Both the position numbers and the translations under genes were made by a program. Under the pieces are notes generated by a model. It saw only the letters and a program-made list of their open reading frames with translations. It had not been told where the DNA came from and made no database searches. A stretch of 64,000 nt of DNA from Sordaria brevicollis (lineage: Eukaryota; Ascomycota; Sordariomycetes; Sordariales; Sordariaceae): positions 2,108,001 to 2,172,000 of the forward strand of contig JAUTDP010000012.1 in assembly GCA_033439795.1 (NCBI GenBank), in the 5' to 3' direction. Shown here piece by piece: positions 48,775 through 61,740 of this stretch; the stretch's first letter is position 1; the number at the start of each line of letters is the position of its first letter.

Positions 48775-49190
48775 TCTTTATATTTAAAAAGGACGGTACG
48801 TTACGATTATATATTAATTATTAGGAATTAAATAAAATTATTATTAAAAATCGATACCTATCATTATTAATTAGCGAATTAATAGATTAAATAATCGGCG
48901 CTAAAATATTTTTTAAAGTTAATTTGCGCAAAGCGTATTATTAGATTCGAATTAAGGAAGGGGATTAATAAAAGACCGTTTTTAAAATATAATATAATTA
49001 TTTCGAATATATAATGATACCGTTCAAATTTATAAACGTATTTATTATATTCTAAATATATATATATAAAATATTCGTAAGATTTATTAATTATATTTAC
49101 GTAATATATTTTAATAATATTTTAATTTATTCGAATTTTAAAGAAGAGTATAATAAATATTTCCGTTTAATTTTCGAACGTTTATACGTT
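48775..49190 (+). pseudogene. Element A reverse transcriptase relic
   Basis: Plus-strand reading gives FIFKKDGTLRLYINY, ELNKIIIKNRYLSLLISELI, and YFNNILIYSNFKEEY. It is highly similar to the element B relic in opposite orientation. The frame is broken by mutated glutamine codons and then by element C at 49344. Confidence 0.85.
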
Positions 49191-49343
49191 ATCTAGTTTT
49201 TTATAAAAGCGTTTAAATACGAATTTTATAAAAATTATATTAATTTCCTCGGCTATTAAATTATTACGGAAAGGGTAATAATAAATTCCGGATGGGTAAA
49301 AGCGGTTTAGGAATAATTAACGTTTAAATCCTTTTATAATATT

Positions 49344-49596
49344 TGTCACGGCGCTAGCGGATAGGGTCCCTATCTAGCGGACCGGTTATCGCTCGGGCGG
49401 TTACCTAATAAAGGTTGACCGCACTAGCGTACGTAATTGCGTGCCGCCTTTGTGGGTCGCCCGCGCCCAAGTATAAAACCCTAGCGCGGGGCGCACCCTT
49501 TATTCGTTTCTTCTTTTCTTTTTCATTTTGTAATTTTATAATAGACCTAAATTTAACGTATTAAATTTATCTTTCGTAATTATATTATTCGTAATA
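49344..49596 (+). repeat. Element C 5' LTR
   Basis: 253 bp. It keeps its start TGTCACGGCGCTAGC, while its end is mutated to GTAATA. Confidence 0.93.
49472..49478 (+). promoter_or_regulatory. TATA box in element C 5' LTR
   Basis: TATAAAA in the middle of the LTR, conserved at 56457-56463 in the other LTR; position fits the U3 promoter of the element. Confidence 0.6.
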
Positions 49597-52500
49597 ATTA
49601 TAAAATTATTTTTAATATATTAAAGAAGTATTTAAATATCCTAAATTTATTTACCGATTAAAGTAATTATAATATATATTTTCGTAATTAATTATAATAG
49701 CGTATACCCCCGACGAAAAGGTTACCGCGGTTAAAACCGCTAAATTATTTACTATTAAGAGCGTTTGAATGAACGAGGTTTAGAAAAAGAATATATTTAA
49801 TAAGTTCGCGGTCGAATAAGTTAAATTCGATATTACGGATATATTTATTATTTTTAATATAATTATTTAATAAAACGATATTTTTAAGCGTCGTTTATTT
49901 AGCGATATTACGATCGGTACCTTTAAAAAGAAATAGAATGCTTAATTATATAATATTAATAAATTTATTTTAAAGGATTATAATATTCCGGAAAATATAA
50001 ATAAAGTTATTACGTTTTTTAATTAGGAAATTATTAATAAATTCGCCGACGTTTATTATATATTTAGTACGGAGGATTTGCTTAGTTTTTTATATACGAA
50101 GATTAATATAATTATAGAATATTAAGCCTAATATAATAAAGGTTATTTAGCCTTTACTTTTAAAATTCTAATAGCTACGGGCTAAAATTATTAAAAATAG
50201 AATAATAGTAATATTTTATTAATAAATTTCGATATTTTTAAATTTATTATCGAAGATTCCGAAGGCGTATGTACTATTTTCGAAGAAATTAAATTGCGGG
50301 CTATTTTAATTAAAATTATTCTTTTTTAATAACGGGGATATTAAATTATCGTTATTAATTTAAATATTAATTTAGGATAAATATATAAATACGCTGCTAA
50401 TTTATTAAAATATTAAAAAAGCGCCGAAATAGATAACGAACGCTTTTATAAGGATTTGTATAAAGAATAAAATAAGAATATATTTTTAATACGTTAATTA
50501 TTAAAAACTTACGGAAGTGAGGATCCCGATTTCGAATCGGACGATTATAAGATTTTATATTATAAAAATACTATATTATATAAGAAGAATCGTAAATTTT
50601 AAATTTAATTTACTATATTGCATTTAATTACTAATTATTCCTATAAAGGAATTTAAAATAATACCCCGTTTAATAACGATTAGAATAATAATTTATCCGA
50701 TAATAGAGAGGTTTAAAATAATACCCCGTTTAATAATAATTATATTAATAAATAGGGTATTCTTTATAAATAAAAAGATAATTCTTCGATTAAGGGTTAC
50801 CCGTTTTACCCCTACTTCTTTATTAAATAGAACGAGACTTATTATAATTTAATTGAGAAAGAAAAAAGTTCGCTAAAGTTAAAGATAATTTAATAATTAT
50901 AAAAGTCTAAATTAAAGAATTAAGAAGAATAGTAATTACCTGGAATAATAATATTATTAATTTATATATTATAGTCGTTATTTTAATTAAAGAAAATATT
51001 AACCTCCGTAAAGAAAATATTAATCTTCGTAAAAAGAAGGTTATTTTTTTAACCCCCGAAAATTTCGAACGTTATAATTATATTAATTATAATAAAGATA
51101 ACGACGATAGAGGGTATTATAAGGAAATATTTACTACCGACTTTTTTACTATTAATTAAAGACGTTTATTAATTAAAGAAAAGGATTTACCCTATTTTTA
51201 TAACGAAAAAGATAAAAATATTATTACTTTTAACGTTTAGTACCGTTGTATTTTTAATAAATTTAAATTAAATATTAATTACTTCTTTAATAATAAGGCT
51301 AAGAAGATATATATTGAGAATTATATTATTAATAAAGCTATTTAAGATTTTAAGCCCTACTTCGTTAACGGCCTTTATAATATTAAAACCTCTAATAAAT
51401 TATTTGTTTATTTATACGTTGAATATTACGATTACGATCGAAAGGAAAAGGTTATTTACGAATTTAACGATCTAAAATTCGAAATAAGCAAGGATTTTTA
51501 AAAATTCCGTAATAAATTCGTATATTTAATAAAGGAATGCGGTCGCCCTTTTAATTTATAAAAATAGGAATTTAATTAGAAATTCCCGGGTATTATTTAA
51601 AATACCCTTTTTTAAGAATATAAATAGGAAAATATTACTTTTAATTAATACGCTTTAATAATTAAAAAAGCGGTCGAAATTAATTAATATATTTTTTATA
51701 ATAATAAGGCTAAGAAAAATAATAGGGATAAGGATAAAAATACCTCTTCTTTTACAAATTCGTTTAATAAAGTTAAAGGTTTTAATAATTCTAATAAAAA
51801 TTCTAATAATATTATTAATAATAGTATTAATACCGGTAATAATAATTAAAATAATTCTTATCGCGCCTTCGATATAATTCGTAAAGAAATTTGCAAATTA
51901 TTCGAAGAAAATAAATATTTTATATATAAAGAAATTAAATATCGTTTTTATAATTATTTTAACCGCCGTAGTAAAAACCTTAATTATATTAACGAATTCG
52001 TCGATTATTATAACTGTAAAAATAAAAAGGATAATAAACCGGCCGATAATAAAGTAGAAAATTAACTATTTTAAAAATATTAAACTCCTTCTTAGGGATT
52101 AAATTAATAAATATTTATTTTAGAAAGAACTTAAAAGAAGTATTACCGGAGAATATAAAAGTAAATAAAGGTTTTTTAAAGGATTATTTAAATAAATTTG
52201 CGTTAATTACGTCCTATATTATAATAAGTAATAATGGAAAAATTTTATTTATAAACGATACGCTTATTAATTCGGGAGTAAATAGTAATATTTTTATAAA
52301 TAACGACTTTATTAGTAATATAATTAAATAAGGAATAGAAAAATTATATAATTTTTATTATTACGCTATAGGAGGGTATACCGGGTAATATAATAAAACG
52401 ATTAATTAATATTTAAGGAGAATTATTAAAATATAAAGCTAGCGGTTCGATAAAGAAGTAATAATAATTATTAATTCGGGGTACGACGTTATTTTAAGTA

Positions 52501-53319
52501 AATATTAATTAAAAAAATATAAAATTTTAATCGATATCGTTAACGCTAATTTTATTTTCGATAAAATAATTATAATATTATCGGCTCTTAATAAATATAT
52601 TTAAAAATTCGAAATATTTATTAAGAATGTAATATTATCGCCTTTAGTAAAATTTAACCGATTAATTAAATTATTTAAAAAATTAAAAGAACGACCGATT
52701 TAATACGGAGAAAATAAAGATTTAATAAAAATAGAACGATAATTATTAAATTAATACGCTTTAAAGTAAGAAGAAGAAGATATAATAATTATGCGACGAG
52801 AATATATTAAAATATTAAAAGCGGAACGAAAAAATAACCCCCTTTAAAGCGAAGACGCGTAAGGTTAATACTGATTAAAAAGAAATAGCGTAGGATAATA
52901 TAAATATTATAACGATTTTATAATAATCGGTGCTAATATTTTTTTTATATTCGCTAAATAGGAATATATAAGGGTAATTAATTTTTATAAATTCGATCGA
53001 TTTATTAACGATTATAAAAGATAGGCCTTCGTTAAAAATAAAGTAGAATTACGCAAATAAATTAAAAAAGAAGTCTTTAAATATACCTACGAATATTTAA
53101 ATATATTTAATAAAAAGGAATCTAATACCTTATTAAATTATTATATTAATAATTATAAAATCGATTTAACGGATAAAATAAAGCCCGAAGATTTTAGGTA
53201 TAATTTATTATATAAAATATCGGTCGATAAATTAATAATTTATTAAAAATATATAAATAAAGCGTTAATTAAAAGTTTTATCGAAAGTAATTTTATACTT
53301 TAAATTACGCTTATTCTTT

Positions 53320-53690
53320 TTATATTTAAAATTAATAATAAATTAAAGTTTTGCGTAAATTATTGAAAATTTAACGTTATTATAAAGAAAAATAAATACC
53401 CTCTTCCCTTAATTAATAAAATTATTATTAAAATTAGCTAAACGAAGATTTTTTCGAAAATTAATATTAAATAAACCTTCTATTAAATCCGTATATACTT
53501 TAATAACGAAGAATTTATAATATTCCGAACGAAATATAATACGTATAAATATAAAGTCCTACTTTTTAAATTAATTAACGGACCGTTAACGTTTTAATAG
53601 TATATTAATAAAATATTAATAGGATATTTCGATAATTTCTATAGCGCGTATATTAATAATATCTTTATTTTTTTAAATAATTTAGAGGAA
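53320..53690 (+). pseudogene. Element C reverse transcriptase relic
   Basis: Plus-strand reading gives FIFKINNKLKFCVNYWKFN, KKNKYPLPL and, downstream, AYINNIFIFLNNLEEYK, the last being the mutated YxDD box. Ty3/gypsy type. Confidence 0.85.
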
Positions 53691-56314
53691 TATAAAATTT
53701 ACGTTAAGAAAATATTAATTAGATTAGAAGTAGCGGAATTATAAATAGATTTAAATAAATACGAATTTTATATTAAGAAGATTAAATTCTTAAGTTTTAT
53801 TATTAGGACCGATAGCGTATCCGTCGACCTTTAAAAGATTATGGTTATAAAGGATTAGTAAATTTTAATAAATATACGAAAAATATAATTTTTTTTAGGG
53901 TTTTATAATTTTTACCGGCGCTTTATTAAAGATTATAACCGGATTATTAAATTATTAACGGTAATAATAAAAAAAGGAGAGGTTTTTAATTAGAATAAGG
54001 ATTATTAAATTACTTTCGAGGAATTTAAAGGACGATTATTATTAATATTTATCCTAACGTATTTTAAATATAAATAACTAATATAAATAAAAATAAACGC
54101 TTTAAATAGAGTAATAATAAGAATTTTATTTTAATTAATCGATAATAAATAGCGTCCGGTTGCTTTTTATTCCGAAATTATATATAAAGTAGAATATAAT
54201 TATTTAATTTATAATAAGGAATTAATAATTATTATTAAAACCCTATAATATTAGTGGGTAAAATTTATTAATTTATATAAACCCTTCTTAATCCTTACGG
54301 ATAATAAAATATTTAAATAATTTAATATTAAAAGATTTCTAAATTTATAATAAATAGGTTAAGTAAAATTCTTATTCTAATATTATTTCGTTATATTATA
54401 TCGGTTAAGAAGGGAAAATAAAATTATTAATACTTTATTAAAGAAGGTAAAAAATTTAAAAAGCTAAAAAATTAAATAGGAGGTTTAACGTACTTTCTAA
54501 TTTTTTAAAAGTTTAAAGGACGGCCGTATAATATAACTTAACGATATAATTAATAATATTAATACCGTTTACGCGTCTATTTCGTCTTTAGGAACCCTTA
54601 TAAAAATTAACCTAAAAATCGTAGAGGGTAATTATAAAGAACGCTTAGAAGGATACTTTTTAATAAATTATTTTATATTCGAAAATAAAATTTACTTAAA
54701 TTTAAAAATTTACCGAAATATAATTAAAAGGGGGGAGAATAAATATTAATTTATTATTAATAAAATCTTTACTTATTTCGATAAATTTATTATATTATTT
54801 AATACTTTAAAGATTTAAATTATTTATAAATTATATACGAAGATTATTACCGCTTATTTAGGCCGGAATAAAATAAAACGTTTAATTTCTATATAATATT
54901 AATAATTAAAGATAATTAATAACGTCGACTATTTCGTTATTAATTGCGTAATATATTATACTTTAAAAGTTCTCTATAATAAAACACTTAGTAAATTAGA
55001 GCCTATTCCAACGGTTTAATATATTTAATAGAATTTAATTATAGATTTTAAATCGATATTTAAAAATAAATAGGGATTCGATAACGTATTCGTAATAATA
55101 GACCGATTAAATAAGGTATTATAAACTATCCCTTATTTTATTATAGTAATCGTTAAAAATATAATTTATATATATTACGAAGGATTATATTATATTTATA
55201 GATTATTAAACGAAGTTATTTCGGATAGAGGTCTTTAATTTATTTTAAATTTTATAAACAAATTAGTAAAGATTTTTAATATCCGGTAAAAACTAATTTC
55301 CTTAAATTATAATTAAATTATTAAATAGGCGGAGATTATAAACGAATATTTCGATTAACGTTTTTATCCTTTTATTAATTACTTTTAAAATAATTAATCG
55401 GAAGCGATTTTAATAATAAACGCCGTTTAAATAAGGATATTATATAATAATTCAAAAGGAATATAATTATACGAAGTATTAAAAAGGTTCTTTATACCCG
55501 GTATTTTAAATTAGGAAGTACGTATAAATTTTAACGGCGTTCGGTTAACGATTAAAGAGAAATTTAACCGTAAAGATATATAAAGAATAGTAGAATAAAT
55601 TCGAAGTTTCGTAAAAAAGGCTAAGGAATATATTATTAAAACTTAAAAATAAATAGCCAAATAAATAAATAAATATCAGTACGTCTTAAATTTCGGTCTT
55701 AAAAATACAATATTTATTATTAAACGGAGCGAATTTATTGACCGGTTAAATTATAAATTCGATTTTCCTTTAATTAACTAATATTTTAAAATTAAGGAAA
55801 AGTATAATTATTTATTTAAATTAAAAGTTTTAAAAAGGTAAAGGGGAATAGACGTTTTTTATATAAATCGGTTAAAAAAATACCCTAATAATTTATTACC
55901 CGGCTAAAAATTAAAAGAATTAACGGGAGAGTATATTAATAATAATATTAAATAAAAAATAAAAGAAATTTTAGCTTTTTAAGTATATTTTAGTAAATTC
56001 TAATATTAAATAAATTGGAAAAAATGCGACCCGGACCCGAAATTTTATAATATTAAAAATTTTAAAAATTTATTTAAATTATTACGAATTTATTACGAAG
56101 TATATTTAAAGTATTTAAGCCCGCTATTATATTTAAAGGAATAATTATAAAAGGCGGAAATAAAAGAATTCGATAAGGATTATTCGAATAATAATATTCC
56201 TTTAAAGAAAGGTATAAAAAGGTTAAGGAAGATAATAAATATTAAAAAATAAAGGATCCGCTTTATATATAATAATAATTTTAATATTTCGAAAATTCGG
56301 GGCGAATTTTTTTC

Positions 56315-56328
56315 GAAGGGGGGGGTAA
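56315..56328 (+). other. Polypurine tract of element C
   Basis: GAAGGGGGGGGTAA directly before the 3' LTR at 56329, the place where plus-strand DNA synthesis is primed in LTR retrotransposons. Confidence 0.75.
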
Positions 56329-56581
56329 TATTATAGCGTTAACGGATAGGGTCCTTATTTAGCGGACCAATTATCGCTCGGGCGGTTACTTAATAAAAGT
56401 TAACCGTACTAGCGTACGTAATTACGTACCGCCTTCGTAGGTCGCCCGCGCCTAAGTATAAAACCTTGGCGCGGGGCGTACCCTTTGCTCGTTTCTTCTT
56501 TTCTTCTTCATTTTATAATTCTATAATAGACTTGGATTCAACGTATTAAGCTTGTCTCTCGTAACCACGTCGCTCGTGACA
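56329..56581 (+). repeat. Element C 3' LTR
   Basis: 253 bp. Here the start is mutated (TATTATAGCG) and the end CTCGTGACA is intact, complementary to the damage pattern of the 5' LTR. Confidence 0.93.
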
Positions 56582-57308
56582 ATATTTAAATATTTTTAAG
56601 ATTTACTAATTTTTACCGATAATTCGTATATTAATATTATTATATAATAGGGCTTATTACCAATTTATTAAAAAGGAGTAAAAATAAGCGGAAATTAAGT
56701 GCGTTTTATTAAGTTAAAGAGGCTAATAAAGTATTCCGGGCCTTAACGGAAGCGTTTATAATAATATTAATCTTTTGTTATTAAAACCTAATTAAAAAAA
56801 TTAAAATTAAAATAAATATTTTATAGAAGGCTATTTCGGGAATTTTATTTTAATTTACGGGAAATATTTAATACTCTATAGTATTTTTTTTAAAAAAATT
56901 AATAAATGTAGAATAATAATAATATATAAGTTAATAAGAATTATTTATTATTATAATTAATTTAAATTATTAAGTATATTATTTAGGAGGATTTTTAAAG
57001 CCGTTTATAGTATTTATAAATTATAAAGCGCTAAAAAGTATTATAAAATCGTTAGCGAATAATTTGCGTAGAAAATTAATTCGCTAAGTCTATTGATTAT
57101 TTTAATTCGATTTCGAAATAAAATACCGGTCGGGGAAAATAAATTTAATAAATAATTTATTTAGGAGGTTCAATTATATAAAGGGGGATATAATTTACGG
57201 CGACGTTTTATTAACCCTTTAGAAGAAATTGGGTTTTATTTTAGAATTATTAAATATAATTAAAGAGTAATTAAATTTTAAAATTTTATATTAATATAAA
57301 GAAAAATT

Positions 57309-57385
57309 TATAATTTACGCCTTTATTAAATAAATTCAACGAATAATTTACGCCTTTATTAAATAAATTCAACGAATAATATAAT
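57309..57385 (+). repeat. 33-bp tandem duplication in element A
   Basis: Two perfect adjacent copies of a 33-bp unit containing TTTACGCCTTTATTAAATAA. The equivalent place in element B (about 44380-44410, inverted) has one copy. Confidence 0.8.
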
Positions 57386-57649
57386 CCGTTATTATTATAA
57401 AAGATATTTTATTAATATAACCGATAGAAAGAACGTTCCTTTAAATTTTATTACGTAAAATCGCGAAGAAGATAGTATATTAAAAAATCCTTTAAATACT
57501 TTTAGCGAGCCGGGAATTTTCTATTATTATAAAAGGATTTTAATTTAAGGATTTAAACCTAACCGAATAAATAGCGGTTATTTAATTTAAAGGGATTATA
57601 ATCGAGGGATATAAATTAAATAATTAAAGGGTTTTTTATTTTAAAGAAC

Positions 57650-57850
57650 GATTAGTAATTCTTAAAGAAGGATTATTTTATAAAGAGATTTTACGCTTTT
57701 ATTATAATAATTTAAAGGTTAATTATATAAATACGTTTAAAACTTTAGAATTTATTAAAAGGAAGTTTTATTAGGAAGGTTTTATATAAAACGTTCGGGA
57801 ATATATTATAAAGTACGAATTATATTAAGGGATTTGAAGACTTTAATACC
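57650..57850 (+). pseudogene. Element A integrase zinc-finger relic
   Basis: Reading gives GLLYKEILRFYYNNLKVNYI, TFKTLEFIKRKFYWEGF and REYIIKYELY, which follow the H2C2 integrase N-terminal pattern with His/Cys changed to Tyr. Confidence 0.65.
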
Positions 57851-59299
57851 GACCCTACAGAAATTTTTAATCTTTATTAATACCCGAATAATTTTTCTAA
57901 AAAATTAATATTAATTTTATTTATTAATTTTCTATTAAATTAAGGGGTTAATAAGAAGATATATAACGCTATTTTAATAATTATAAATTAATTTATTAAA
58001 ATAATTTTATTTATACCTATTATTAAAACGTTTAGTATAATTTTTATAGTATTTTTATTATATAAATATATAGAGTACCGATTCGGTTTATTGTTAAAAA
58101 TTATAAACGATAAAGATAAATTATTTATTAGCGAATTTTAAAAGGAATTTACTAAAATACGCGGGATTTTACGAAGATTATTTACTGTATTTTATTTATA
58201 AACGGATAAATAAATGGAATATTTATATTAAATTATTGAAAAGATTTTATATATCCGAATTTTAGAAGGCGATCCTATATTTTAGAATAGGGAATTCCTA
58301 AAAGCGGAATTTGCGTATAATAATTTTACGTACGTAATTATAAGGGTTTTACTATTTAAAGCCTTATACGGTTATTACCTATATATAATCGAATATATTA
58401 AAGGGCGGAATTTTATTAAAATTTAAAGCGTAAAGGAATAATTATAGAAATTGGAAGAAGTTTATAAAATAATATAATATTATTAAAATTAAGCGATAGA
58501 AACGTAAAAGAAGGGGTATAATAAAAGGTATATACTAATCGAATTTTAATTAAGCGATATTATAAGTTTATTAATTAAGAATTTTTAATTTAAAAATAGG
58601 AAATTAATATTTACGTATATTAAAATTAAAATATTGAACAAAATTAATTCCTAAGCGTATTAAGTAGTCTTATTGATATAATATAACCGGATATATAACG
58701 TTTTTTTAATTAATTTATTAGAATTTTAAAAGAATAAAGAAAATGGAGATTACGAAATATTATTACCGGAGTTATATAATAAATAAGAGGAGTAAAAAAT
58801 TGAGGAAATTATAAATTATTAAAGAGTAGGTATAAATTAAAGGTTTTTAATTAAATAAGTAAAGTAGCCCGTAGAATATAATATTTAGGAATTTAAAAAG
58901 TACTTCGAAAATATATAAAAAATGCTCTTTAAATATTAGAAAATTAAGTAAAAGTATTATAAGAAATAGGATAATTAATATAAATAATATAATAAGAATT
59001 TATTATTTTACAATTGTAAAAAATAATAAGCGCCGAATATAGCGCGAAATATTATATATAAAATTTAATAAATAAATAATTATTATATATTCTAATAGGG
59101 ATGGGAATTAAGAGCTTATTTATTAATAGGAAAAGAAATATTATTATTAGTAAAAGATTTATATAATGAGATAAATTAAGGGTAATTTATACCGGAAGTA
59201 AAATACCCGGGGATTAGTAATTCGGTTTTAAATATTTTAATATAATATTAATTAGGAAGTAGCCGTACCAAATTGCGAGTTAGAGTTAAGAAGAATTTA

Positions 59300-59955
59300 C
59301 AGAATCCGAATATTAAAATTGGAAAAAGAACTTCTTTAATATTTTTATTGGATTGAGAATTCCCTATTTAATAAGGATAAGCAATTAAATTAAGAGGATT
59401 TAAAATAGCCGGTAAATTTCCTATTAGGATTATAGAGAATCCAACATATTAAGGGGAGAACTATTCTAGTACTTCCTATTGGATTAAGGATTCTCCGTCC
59501 GATAAAGATAAAATAATTAAACTAGGAGAACTTAAATTAGCCGGTAAATTCTTTATTAAACTTATAGAGAATCCGATATATTAAGAGGAGAATCGTTTTA
59601 ATATTTCCTATTAAATTAAAGATTTTCCGTCTAATAAGGATAAAATAATTAAATTAAAAGAATTTAAATTAGCTAATAAATTCCTTTTTAAAATTATAAA
59701 GAATTTAAAATATTAAAAAGAGAGCCGTTCTAATATTTTTTATTGGATTAAGGATTTTCTATTTAATAAGGATAAAATAATTAAATTAAGAGGACTTAAA
59801 TTAACCGGTAAATCCTTCTTTAAAATTATAGAGAATTTAATATATTAGGAGGAGAGCCGCTCTAATATTTCTTATTAAATTAGGGATTTTCCGTTTAATA
59901 AGGGTAAAAAGCCGAATTAAAAGAATTTAGAATTAATCGGTAAATTCTTTTTTAG
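59300..59955 (+). repeat. 132-bp tandem repeat in element A, five units
   Basis: Corresponding points recur at 59346, 59477, 59609, 59741 and 59873 (spacing 131-132). Located between pol and the 3' LTR. Units contain TAAGGATAAAATAATTAAATT-like text. Confidence 0.88.
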
Positions 59956-60937
59956 CGTTTATCTATAGGCGGTATTAGGGGTTGCCCGGCCTTAAAGTAA
60001 TTATAGCGGTTTAAACTGTAGAGAGGTTTATAGCCTAGTTAATAAATATAAATATTAATAAAACTCTTTAAATTAGGGAAATATAGTAAATTACCGGCTA
60101 TATAAAATAAATGGTCGTTAATCAACGATATAATTTAGAATATTTCCGGCTCCCGGAAATAATTAATATATATTAGGACTTTTTATTAATTTAATTAACC
60201 GGTTAAAGTTAATAAATCCTTCCCTATATTTTAGGGATTATAAAGGTTTAATTTTAAAAAGAAGAAAGGTAATTCGGGTTAAATCCTAGAACTAATTTTA
60301 ATTCAGGATAGAATTTTTATTCTATTTCGGAATTTTTTCGAAATTTTTTATTATTTAGGGTAAAACGCTTTCTATCCGGGGAAAGGATACGAAGAGAAAA
60401 GAATACCGAAACGGTAAATAAAGTACGTAATATATAAAAATTAAATTGTTTTGGAATTAGCTTTTAGGAATTTAATAATAACTTTAAAGAGTAAATATTA
60501 ACCGGAGAGCCGATTAACTATTATAATACCGCAGCCAGTAAGCGTAAAAATATTAATATAATATAAATAATTAAAATAGGCGGGGATTATTACTTTATTT
60601 AATATATCGATATAAATATCACTAATCGGTTTTTAAATCTTTTAATAAAACCGTTTAATATAAAAGCGTTACCCTTACGGGTATTATAATAATTATTATA
60701 TAATAATATAATTTAAAAATTAAATTAGCCGGGGGGGGGGGAATAATATTAATGCGTAAAATAAGAATAAATAATTAAATAATATAATAGAACCGAAGCG
60801 TAATATAATATACGAACGGAAAATAGGGTTTTTTACGAAGCGTAGTATAATATATAAATAGAAAATAAAATTTTCTACGGATCGTAATTATTAATATTAG
60901 AATTATAAAGGATTATAATTTTTAAGGGGGGGATAAT

Positions 60938-61223
60938 TATAAAGGTATTATTAAGAAGGTTTAAGGGGACTTGTATAATTAAAATATAATAATTCAGGAC
61001 GATAAATAAAATAGCAGATAAAATAAGGATAGTAGGATATAATATAGAGGAAAGGATTTCGGAATTTAAGCGCCGACCGTTCCGGATTTATAGGGAAGCG
61101 TATAAGTATAAAAGAGGATAGCTCCTGGCTAGAGATTTATATTTGGCTAAATTAAAATCTTTCTCCTAGAATAAACCTACCTTGTGCGACCTGCTCTCAC
61201 CCTCTCGTACCTATAACTTTACA
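60938..61223 (+). repeat. Element A 3' LTR
   Basis: 286 bp. The left half is RIP-mutated, but the right half is nearly unmutated (for example TGTGCGACCTGCTCTCACCC). Confidence 0.93.
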
Positions 61224-61228
61224 AATAT

Positions 61229-61740
61229 ATATTAAATAATTTCGATTTTCAATTTGGGTAGAGGGTATCGCAAATTATACCCTCCCCTTTAAACCGATCG
61301 GTATAAACCGAATTATATATCGAATTATAACTACCGCGTACCCGTATTAAGGCTATTATAAAGACAATAGCGATTAATATATATATAAAAAATAATTGTA
61401 ATCGAAGGATATTTATAGTAGGGGTAAATAAAGGAATTTCATTTTATTAAAGATTTTAATACAAAATAAAGCAAATAAATTCTTTATAATAAAATTATTA
61501 ACACTTTATAATAGCGCGCGCAATTACCCCTATTTATACCAAATTAATAGAAACCGACCGGTAAAATACATTTTTTTCCTATTTATCAAACGATATAATA
61601 AAATACTAATACTTAGCATTATATAATATTTGTTTAAAAAGGCAATAAAATCTTATATAAGCGATACGTCGTTTATAAGGGGGTTATAGGGGTATTATAG
61701 AATACCTTAGCGAGAAAGATACTTCGAGAGCTCGAAGCCC
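61229..61740. other. RIP-mutated host DNA right of element A
   Basis: Continuation of the old sequence into which A was inserted. Moderately AT-rich, less extreme than the retroelements. No gene recognised. Confidence 0.5.

Larger units (their letters stand above)
49344..56581 (+). mobile_element. Element C: RIP-mutated Ty3/gypsy retrotransposon inserted in A
   Basis: 7,238 bp with direct 253-bp LTRs (TGTCAC...GTGACA) and the target duplication ATATT (49339-49343 and 56582-56586). The A sequence on both sides joins to match an uninterrupted stretch in element B (about 45130-45200 inverted). Plus-strand coding: a gag-like region with a mutated zinc knuckle near 51930-52000, RT at 53320-53690, and near 55990-56110 a segment WKKCDPDPKFYNIKNFKN that resembles the C-terminal chromodomain-like part of fungal chromoviruses. 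A purine tract GAAGGGGGGGGTAA ends at the 3' LTR. Confidence 0.93.
36857..61223 (+). mobile_element. Element A: RIP-mutated Ty3/gypsy retrotransposon carrying nested insertions
   Basis: Bounded by direct 286-bp LTRs (36857-37142 and 60938-61223) and the 5-bp duplication AATAT (36852-36856 and 61224-61228). It is interrupted by element B (40752-48597), element C (49344-56581), a SINE-like insertion (about 38978-39764) and a 368-bp foldback element (40166-40533). Removing these and their target duplications leaves about 8.1 kb. Plus-strand coding: RT remnant at 48775-49190 and integrase zinc-finger remnant near 57660-57840. A purine tract AAGGGGGGGATAAT (60924-60937) abuts the 3' LTR. It is about 0.25 kb longer than its sister B, mostly through two extra 132-bp repeat units. 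Confidence 0.93.
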
